This document shows positions 51,930 to 59,800 of a stretch of DNA of 64,000 nucleotides, in pieces. A model generated the notes under the pieces. The model did not search any database. It was not told where the DNA came from and was given only the letters and a program-made list of their open reading frames with translations. The DNA is from Candidatus Heimdallarchaeota archaeon. Lineage in GTDB: Archaea > Asgardarchaeota > Heimdallarchaeia > Heimdallarchaeales > Heimdallarchaeaceae. The number at the start of each line of letters is the position of its first letter. Position 1 is the first letter of the stretch. The position numbers were made by a program, and so were the translations under genes. The stretch spans positions 1-64,000 of the forward strand of contig DAOVER010000006.1 in the NCBI GenBank assembly GCA_030668875.1, given 5' to 3'.

Positions 51930-52169
51930 TCACTTAGTTTCTTGAAAATATAACTCAAACTCTGCAAGATCCTTTACAAAAGCACCAACAAGATCCCCTA
52001 GGTCTAGCAATCGTTGAAGAAAATCATCATATGGGAGTGAATCATATGCTTTTAACCATAGTTCATAACCATTTTGTAGTTTGGTTTTTGCAAGTTTATG
52101 GTTGAAACAGAACTTGCCAGAAGATTTGTCTATTTTATCTTGACATATCTTACACTTAATATCATCCAC
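51930..52169 (-). CDS. Small zinc-finger-like protein coupled to topA
   Basis: A 79-residue protein with CKIC near residues 6-9 and a later Cys-His pair (CFNHKLAK), followed by helices. I place the start at GTG 52169, since GGAGG within the last codons of the topoisomerase gene sits about 8 bases upstream; the two genes overlap by 8 bp. A longer frame inside topA would need no such site and is not needed. Function unknown. Coupling suggests a role with topoisomerase I or its regulation. Confidence 0.7.
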   Translation of the reverse strand: MDDIKCKICQDKIDKSSGKFCFNHKLAKTKLQNGYELWLKAYDSLPYDDFLQRLLDLGDLVGAFVKDLAEFELYFQETK

Positions 52170-54258
52170 TTTTTTTTCCTCCTTTAATGTTAGCTTTGGA
52201 AGGACAATCCATAGATATGCACATAACGCGCTTAGTTCTCCCTGTTCGCCATTCAACCATAGGTAAACCATCAAATGGGCATTTTTTATCTGTAGGTTTT
52301 ATTGTTCCATAACTAGGCAAGGGAAAAGTTACTGTACAATTAATTGTTTTGTCAAAATATGCTGAACAAGCAATAAATCTTTTACCAGATTTCTTTGATT
52401 TTATAATTCGTAGATCACCAATTTTGCACTCTGAACATTTGCCTATTAGTACGGGCTCTTTCTTTTCTAGATTAAGCAAGTTCTCATAAAGAGAAATGCC
52501 GATATTTGTCTCATTTTCATGGAAGAGCTTAAGCATATCTCTTAAATCCTTTTTAATAGAAATTAGTATTTCATCAATATTGCTCTGTTTTTCTTGTACT
52601 TCTTCCATTGTAGTTTCTAATTCTCTTGTCATATCCGATTTGATTAACACGGGGTAATGAGAATTTAAAACACCAACCACTGCAGTACCAAGAGGGGTTG
52701 GTTTAATCTCAGAGCCTTTAATATATCCCCGGCTAAACAAGGTTTCAATAATCCCTGCACGTGTAGCCTTGGTTCCAATTTTTTCTTCTTCCATTTTATT
52801 CAGAAGTGTGGATTCATTAAATCGTCTAGGTGGAGAACTAAAATCTTCTTTCGATTCTATAAATGAGAAGTTAACTTGGCTATTCAATGCAATATCAGGT
52901 ATTGAACTTTCATTCATATAGAAATAAGGTTTATAGTATTTTATCCATCCCTCTTCTATGATTTGGCTTCCTCGCACTTCAAATTTATGACTGTTTACTT
53001 TGATTTCAATTTTCTTTCTTGATATTGAAGCAGGTTTTCCAAATAAAGCTAGGTATCTTTTGACAATTAAATCATATAGTTTTTTCTCTTTGGAGTTCAA
53101 GGCGATAGGAGGTTTTCCAGTTGGATGGATAGCAGGATGAGCTGCATCTGTCCGTCTTCCTTCCCTTGGTTTGAATTTTTTACGATTTAGTATTTCAACT
53201 ACGAAAGAACCATAAACTGTTTGCTTTCCAATTTTTGTAAGAATGGTCTTATGACCTAGTGTCATTGGAAGTTTTTGACTATCAGTACGTGGGTAGGAAA
53301 TTGTTGCTTTTAAATAAAGTGCCTCAGCGATTTTCAAAGTCTTACTTGGAGAATATTTGAAGTGTTTATATGATTCTCTTTGAAGATCTCCCAAATTAAA
53401 AGGTGGAAACGAATACTGTGGTGTTTGTTCTTCTGAAATATCGGTAACAATGCCAACTAAATTTTGGCAATCTTTTACGATTTCATTCGCTTCTTTCTCC
53501 TTACTAAGCTTCGTCTTTTCATAGAAAACTATGAATTTCTTTTTACTGATAATAGCTTCGCTTTCAATTGTCCAAAACGGAATAGGCACAAATATGTTTA
53601 TTTCATTTTCTAGATTTACAACAGCACCAAGTGTAGGACCCTGTACTCTTCCAATTGATATTGTTTTGAATCTATTTGAAACACGTTTCAATGCTAGACT
53701 TAGTGCTCTAGAATAATTTATTCCATACAACCAATCAACATAATGTCGTAATAGTCCGGAATTCAAGAATCCAATATCAAGTTGTTTACTTCTTTTAGAA
53801 TAAGCCTCGTTAATGTCCCTTGTCGTTAACGTAGAAAACTTCATTCTTTCTGCCTTATTCTTCCCTAGTAAATACTTCAAGATTAAAAAGCCTATAACTT
53901 CTCCTTCTCTATCATAGTCAGTCATCACAATTATTTCTGAGGCTTCTTTTGAAAGAGATTTAAACGCATCTACAAAATTCTTTGTTCTTGATTTTGAATT
54001 TGTGATATGACTTGGAACCCAATGATAATCTAATACGGGGTAATTCCAGGATTTGCTTAATGGGGATAATGTGAGTAAATGGCCTACTGCTGGGACAATT
54101 ACTATTTTTTTCCCATCTCTCAAGCTTATGTATACAGGAACACCTTTTATTTTCTTAAGAACTGGTTTTTTGTTCTCATCAAGTGCTCTTGCTAATCTGC
54201 TTGCAGCTTGAGGTTTCTCAGCAACACCCAAGACATACGGTCCTTTGATTGGCACCAA
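52162..54258 (-). CDS. topA: DNA topoisomerase I (type IA)
   Basis: A 698-residue type IA topoisomerase. The Toprim segment has VLGVAEKPQAASRLARALDE and MTDYDREGEVIGF. SIGRVQGPTLGAVV and the catalytic-Tyr motif ISYPRTDSQKLP are present, with LFSRGYIKGS later. The C-terminal zinc motif (CSECKIGDLRI and CPFDG with CISMDC) is intact. It relaxes negative supercoils by cutting one strand. The start is GTG. The downstream small Cys gene overlaps its 3' end. Confidence 0.94.
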   Translation of the reverse strand: MVPIKGPYVLGVAEKPQAASRLARALDENKKPVLKKIKGVPVYISLRDGKKIVIVPAVGHLLTLSPLSKSWNYPVLDYHWVPSHITNSKSRTKNFVDAFKSLSKEASEIIVMTDYDREGEVIGFLILKYLLGKNKAERMKFSTLTTRDINEAYSKRSKQLDIGFLNSGLLRHYVDWLYGINYSRALSLALKRVSNRFKTISIGRVQGPTLGAVVNLENEINIFVPIPFWTIESEAIISKKKFIVFYEKTKLSKEKEANEIVKDCQNLVGIVTDISEEQTPQYSFPPFNLGDLQRESYKHFKYSPSKTLKIAEALYLKATISYPRTDSQKLPMTLGHKTILTKIGKQTVYGSFVVEILNRKKFKPREGRRTDAAHPAIHPTGKPPIALNSKEKKLYDLIVKRYLALFGKPASISRKKIEIKVNSHKFEVRGSQIIEEGWIKYYKPYFYMNESSIPDIALNSQVNFSFIESKEDFSSPPRRFNESTLLNKMEEEKIGTKATRAGIIETLFSRGYIKGSEIKPTPLGTAVVGVLNSHYPVLIKSDMTRELETTMEEVQEKQSNIDEILISIKKDLRDMLKLFHENETNIGISLYENLLNLEKKEPVLIGKCSECKIGDLRIIKSKKSGKRFIACSAYFDKTINCTVTFPLPSYGTIKPTDKKCPFDGLPMVEWRTGRTKRVMCISMDCPSKANIKGGKKSG

Positions 54259-54312
54259 ACAATTTTCACCTTGCTATTATGAAAGTCCTCATTTTAGAGA
54301 TAATTGAGGCAG

Positions 54313-54398
54313 TGGAGCCAGGACGGGGATTTGAACCCCGGATCCTTGAAGGAACTGATTTTCAAGACCAGCGCCGTTGTCCGCTTGGCTATCCTGGC
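54313..54398 (-). tRNA. tRNA-Ser (TGA)
   Basis: An 86-nt class II tRNA on the minus strand with encoded CCA. The acceptor GCCAGGA pairs with TCCTGGC, the anticodon stem CTGGT with ATCAG, and the loop CTTGAAA gives anticodon TGA. A long variable arm (TTCCTTCAAGGAT region) confirms serine type. Confidence 0.93.
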
Positions 54399-54486
54399 AC
54401 ACGTCAAGTAATTTGTTAAGAGCACATTTTAATTAAAAATATATCTAAAGATGTTTTTCTAACTTATTAGGTTAGTAATATCTCCT

Positions 54487-54768
54487 TTATCCACCGTGAG
54501 AGATGGGTATTATTTTTATTTCTATGTTAGACCCAAATTTGTTAAATAATTTTTTTGTCGTTCTCAACTCAATTTTTTCAGAGATTAACAGGTATCCTGA
54601 CCTAATATCGTTATTAAGTATCATAAGTTCGTAAATATTTTTGTTTTTACTCAGAAGTAGAATTACTCCTTCTAGTAAAGTCATTTCTGCGTTTACTTCT
54701 CCTACTAATACATGATCATCTGAAGGAATAGAGGTGTGGAGATGTAATGTAAGAATAAAGTTTACCAT
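54487..54768 (-). CDS. Ubiquitin-like MoaD/SAMP-type protein ending in Gly-Gly
   Basis: A 93-residue beta-grasp-type protein. It opens with strand FILTLHLHTSI, has a central helix (LLEGVILLLSKNKNIYELM), and ends SNIEIKIIPISHGG, the C-terminal strand and diglycine of MoaD, ThiS and SAMP proteins. Such a tail is adenylated by an E1-like enzyme and then used either for sulfur transfer (molybdopterin or tRNA thiolation) or for conjugation to lysines. No E1-like enzyme or MoaE is in the window. The sequence is too diverged to pick between the two roles. Confidence 0.7.
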   Translation of the reverse strand: MVNFILTLHLHTSIPSDDHVLVGEVNAEMTLLEGVILLLSKNKNIYELMILNNDIRSGYLLISEKIELRTTKKLFNKFGSNIEIKIIPISHGG

Positions 54769-54810
54769 AAGAACACCTTACACAAATAAGAAAATAGACT
54801 AAGAGGGAAA

Positions 54811-55764
54811 TTACCCCACTTCAATCTCAAACATTGAAAGTAGGTCTTCAATATCTTGGGCTATTTTTTCATCTTCTTCGCTTAGTTCAGCACCTTCTTC
54901 GGGTTTTAAAAACTCAATTGCTCGAACAAAGCCATTCTCACATATCATTCGAGGAACGTGAGAACTTGAAAAGAATATACCTTCAGGGGGTTCATCAAGC
55001 TCTTCGAAAGCACCAGTGTATGTTTCAGTGTATACCTTATTTCCAATAATAACTAAGTCTCTAAAGAAACCCTTAGGAGCTCCTAAATCTTTCAAAATTT
55101 TCAAGGATTTCTCTAGCATAGATTCCTCAACTTTGGTTACAGGTGCAGATGCAGTTGTAGGTACTGAGGCTACAGGTGTAGATGCTGGAGAAGAACCGAC
55201 AGGCGATAATTCTTCGGGTTTTACAATCTCAATTGATTCTGCTTCAAGGGCAGATAATATTGAAGGTGTTGGCCTATTACCTGGTGCGCCCATTTTAGCG
55301 ATATGGGGAGGCAATTGGTTAGTTGAAACTTGAGTAGGACGGTCTTTTAACTGAGTACCATCTTCTTCAACTTCGACAGCAATTGGTCTATAAGCATCAG
55401 TTGCTTGAGATTCATCAAAGACATTTATTCGTTTTTGTCTTTCAATAATCTCTTCAGCTCTAGATTTAACATTATCAGGAACAAGATCTTCTTTATTTAT
55501 CTTTTTTAACATAGAAACAAATTCTGCTGTTTCATCATCTTGATCACAAGTTTGTGGCACATAAGCGAAACCGTATTCCTTTTTCCTCAAGTCTGATAAA
55601 GCTCTACTTCCAATGAATTTCTTCCTTATTGGACATTCTGAACCTTTCCATAACCACATTCTTTTCTCGGTTTCATCAACAATAATCAGTACTTTCTGGT
55701 TTCCAAGATCTAATTCTTGACATTCTACTAAGGAACCATTTTCCTGAACTTCTAAGTATCTCAT
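54811..55764 (-). CDS. Gelsolin-like domain protein
   Basis: A 317-residue protein. Residues about 25-75 fit a gelsolin/villin repeat: VLIIVDETEKRMWLWKGSEC, followed by a helix of the RALSDLRKKEYG type. A long Pro/Ser/Thr/Ala-rich linker (about 130-210) leads to a C-terminal domain (about 215-300) with a beta-rich core ending in a helix (EEDEKIAQDIEDLLSMFEI). Asgard archaea encode gelsolin-like proteins of several layouts, some of which act on actin. The sole N-terminal repeat plus a linker is unusual. The call rests on a pattern match, not a search. Confidence 0.5.
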   Translation of the reverse strand: MRYLEVQENGSLVECQELDLGNQKVLIIVDETEKRMWLWKGSECPIRKKFIGSRALSDLRKKEYGFAYVPQTCDQDDETAEFVSMLKKINKEDLVPDNVKSRAEEIIERQKRINVFDESQATDAYRPIAVEVEEDGTQLKDRPTQVSTNQLPPHIAKMGAPGNRPTPSILSALEAESIEIVKPEELSPVGSSPASTPVASVPTTASAPVTKVEESMLEKSLKILKDLGAPKGFFRDLVIIGNKVYTETYTGAFEELDEPPEGIFFSSSHVPRMICENGFVRAIEFLKPEEGAELSEEDEKIAQDIEDLLSMFEIEVG

Positions 55765-55933
55765 GGCGTTTCACACTTTAGATATCTTCGAGAATGTATA
55801 TGTAAATTCATTTAATAAAAGTTATTGATGGTATCAAAGTAAATTCATAATCACAAACATGCCTTCAGAGCCTAAGAATTTCACTATTGAAAGTAATGCA
55901 AAATTTAAGGAAGGAAAAGTAAAAAAAATTAGA

Positions 55934-56764
55934 TCACGTCATTTTTCCTTTCTCTTCTGTTGTATCCCTATCTACGTTTACATCTGTTTTATTGGCTTTT
56001 TTGCTACTCATTAAGCCCACGAAAACTAGAAGAGGAAGAATAGCTGTTCGGAAAAAGAATAGAAACAAATCAATCAAAGAATCTATCCATAAGCTTACTG
56101 TATTAAGAATAGGAACCCCTTGCTTCTCAATAATTAGTGCAAAGAATATGGTTCCAAAGAAACCTACTGGTTTTCCTAAAACATCGTGAGCCCAGTACCA
56201 TGCGGATCCAAGTCCATCTCCGCCAGCAGCCCCATAGGTCATTTGAAGAGTAACGGTCATTCCAATAACTAATGCAATTCTTAGAAAATTACCGATGATT
56301 AGCGCAATAATTGCAAGAAATGTTGCCTTTACTTTTTTCCCAAAATCTGCAGGGGTAACAACAATTAACCCCATGAGAAGGGCTCCAGCCTGCATGCCTG
56401 TACATGCTCGTACAACCGCAAATCTTCTTTCTGCAGTTTCGGACTTTATTAAAGGAGTAAGGTTATCATGAGTTTCTAATCCTGTGAGGATTCTTATGAA
56501 AATTGCAATAAATGAATTAGATGAATCAGCTTCATCATAATATCCAATGAAGTTAATATCATATTGATATAAATCTAAGATTTGAAAAACGGTGTCACCA
56601 GTAAGTTTTTCAAGGAAGAAATAATCTGGTACGAAATACAAGAGTATCGTCAGAATCACAACAACAATGAATGAAATTATACTATAAATCCACTTATTCT
56701 TTCCAGTAGGGTTGAGTAAAGCCCTCAACTGAGGAGAAGATTGTTTTTCTGTCTCTTTCACCAT
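55934..56764 (-). CDS. Archaeosortase/exosortase family protein
   Basis: A 276-residue polytopic membrane protein with a family-typical triad: Cys121 in VRACTGMQAG, Arg162 in GNFLRIALVI and His193 in WAHDVLGKP. About seven hydrophobic spans are seen; the loop after the first (about 48-85) is external. Archaeosortases cut a C-terminal sorting tail of surface proteins and attach them to lipid. The tail of 22,600-22,750 (protein at 21508) is one candidate substrate but lacks a known motif such as PGF. It is on the minus strand between the gelsolin-like gene and DP2. Confidence 0.8.
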   Translation of the reverse strand: MVKETEKQSSPQLRALLNPTGKNKWIYSIISFIVVVILTILLYFVPDYFFLEKLTGDTVFQILDLYQYDINFIGYYDEADSSNSFIAIFIRILTGLETHDNLTPLIKSETAERRFAVVRACTGMQAGALLMGLIVVTPADFGKKVKATFLAIIALIIGNFLRIALVIGMTVTLQMTYGAAGGDGLGSAWYWAHDVLGKPVGFFGTIFFALIIEKQGVPILNTVSLWIDSLIDLFLFFFRTAILPLLVFVGLMSSKKANKTDVNVDRDTTEEKGKMT

Positions 56765-56858
56765 AACGAGTCAACTCCCAATAACTATAGATAATTAAAA
56801 ATGATTCGTTAGATATAAAATAGCTCTAAAAAGCATACAATTTATCAAGACCAAATAC

Positions 56859-59800
56859 TCATTTATCAGAACTGTACTTCATAAAAAACTCTGATAATTG
56901 AACCGATTCTTTTACTTTTTTAGATTTTTCTTTTTTTGAAGATGTTAAAGCATCCTCACCAAATAATGATTCCAAATTGTGTTTCATAATGGCTAATCGA
57001 TTCTTCAAATAGTCAGAAAGATCATATTCCTCTACCAAAGAACTAGCCATGTCAAAGTATTTTGATACAGATGCTTGATATACGGTTAAATTCAATTTAG
57101 CCATACCACAATTTGGACAAGTCCCTGATAGAGGTATTCTCCGATATATTCTATTACAATTGGTGCATCTGATTTTCTGAGAACCAAATCGTCGGAGATT
57201 ACCTATCATATCAGGTATAAAGTGATTTACAATTACTCTTGTTGCAACATCCTTTATGTCTACAGCTTTAATCAAACTAGCAACATGAAGCTGAGCATAA
57301 ACCTTATCGCTCATTGTTTTAAGGTTTTTATAGGCAGTCGATTCTGGTCCTTCAAAGATGTGAGATGTTTCGTGAGAATAGAGAAAGCCTTCGTAAGCAC
57401 TCTCATCACTTAATCGATTACTAATCATATCTATAAGGGGAAGAACTATTTTAGGAGATATTCTATCTAATGTTGCTTCATAAAATGTAAGGGGATATCT
57501 CACACAAGTATCAACATTGTGTGATTCATCGTCTACTTCATGGGGGTTAAGATTAGAAACAAGAATCAGGGGAGCATCCATTTTACCACCACGAATTTCA
57601 GGGAGATAGGAACGAGAAAAATTAAGAAAAGCGTCAAGAGCAAGAATGCAAGAATCTTCATCTCCGTCGCATTGTTTAGTAACCAAACAATTCAGCATTA
57701 CGATATTGTGATATGTTTCTGTCTCCTTATTGCTTGATTCGACTTCTAAACAATATGAGTTTTCATTTGAGTTACCTTTAGTTATTTTTTTAATCGTATC
57801 AGCTGCAATCGTGTTGCTTATTTCATCAAAAGTTTTAAATTTGGGATAACCTCGGTTCATAAGTAAAGCTACATTTTGTCTCTTTTTTTCGTGATGTAAA
57901 ATTATATTGTTGAACAAAATTTCATTTTCCTTACCTGGAATATTCACATGATATAACGGATTATCCCTTTTAGGTTCTGTTCCAAGTTGTTCATATCTCT
58001 TTAAGATTACATCCCCGTATCTTCCTCCCTTTATCTTTGAAATTCTAGCAAAAATGCTTAGAGACATCAATAACAAACTATAATCCTGTGCAAGTTTGTA
58101 ATTTCCCGTGTAGATTGTTGTTCTGAAAGAACGAGTTATTATTGAACCATCACCATCAATAACAGCTGAAAGGAAAGAAAATCTATATTCCTTTGGTAGG
58201 GAAAAAATGAAACTAGGTATTCTTTTGTTAAGAGCTTTCTTTCTCATTCCAAACGCATAAGCAAACAAATATGCATGTATTCTTCCTGTGTGAACTAATT
58301 GGTTGTTATCCTTTTTATGATAGGGTGTGGTTCCTAAAACCGTTTTTATTAAATGTCTAACGTGTTTTCTTAGAACTGGATTCGGAACGCTGAAATTAGT
58401 TTGATAACAAGTTCTTTGGTCTCTTATATATCCCTCCGCTATCAGATACCCCAACAATCTCATTAAATCAGTAGTGAAAGGGAGGTAGGGGGATATTGTG
58501 TGATCATCTCTTGCCATACCTAATCTAGCTTCATGGGGGACATCATCCCACCGAAATACGTTCAATTTCTGTAAAACTGTAAGATGACTCAAAGGTATTG
58601 ATTTGAACCAGTCAGAAGTCAAGGGTCTTTTCATTGGCTCTTCTGGTAAAATGGTCACAAAGTACTCTCTTACCTGTTTTGGAAAATTAATGTGTGTTAT
58701 ATTAGGGTCAATCATGTTATTGTTTTGGATAAATTCCAGAAGTTTAGTTTTCATCCATTTAGCTGCTTCGCGTAAGCGCACTTGATGTTTGAATTCGACG
58801 AATTTAGGTTTATCAGGTAAGGTGGATAATTCTTTTAGAATATTAACATTCGCTGGAGGTTGAATGACCGGTATTGGGGATTTTTTGACAATAGGAATAT
58901 GATCCCCTACTTCAAGATGTGCTGCTTTAGTTGTTGTAGTTATTCTACTCGATGGGTTCCAAACAAGAGCATTATGATTAGGAGTCATTTTAAGCGTTCT
59001 GCCAGTTTCAGTTTTGATTTCTATCCATTGTCCAGTAGTCCCTTTAATCCAATGCTTTATTTGTTGAAAAATAGCTTGGTTAGTTGTTTCATCTATGCTT
59101 ACAGCTTCCCAGTGTGGATTAAGGTTTTCAACAGCAAGGGTTCCATAATCATCAACAATTTCTTGTTGAGCCCCTAGAGCAACAAGTTCATCAACAATTT
59201 CTCCAATATTCTTGCGAATTAATTGGTGTGTATTGTTATCCCAGATTAGGATTTCTTCATCTTTCGATAAACAATTCCTTCGCTTAGCTGCGTGCCAATA
59301 AGGATGAGCGAAGTTGACTTTAGCTTTAGTAAAACCAATTATTCTCCCCACAATTCCTGCTGAAGTGTGTGGAGCTAAGCCCATCACAAGTTTACCTATT
59401 AGATCTGAAGGTCTTTCCACATTATAATAATGTGGTAATCCATACACTTTTTCCAGTAATTCATCTATAAAATTTGCAACTCTAGCTAAATGTTTTCCCC
59501 CATCAATGTTCAAAACTATATCCTGAATTTTAAGTTCAACAATTTGTTCTGTACTAACTAGAGGTTTTCCATGGGCATCAACTGTATATCCTTGTTCATG
59601 TAATTGTTGAATTGTGGCTCCAATTTCTGAAGGTTTGAAATGTGTGAGTACTGCGTCAGTTGAATCAAATCGAATGGTTCCATCCCTATAAACAAAAAGC
59701 TCATGTTTAGCCCTTAAAATCCCTTTATCAATTAATTCAGGAGCTCGAAGTTTATTCATTAACTTTTTTATGGTTTTAACCTTTTTAGGGATAGGAGCAC

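Noticed and set aside
55859..56014. 51-codon plus-strand frame with a hydrophobic end
   Set aside because: It runs antisense into the archaeosortase 3' end; the hydrophobic part is the reverse of that gene's sequence.
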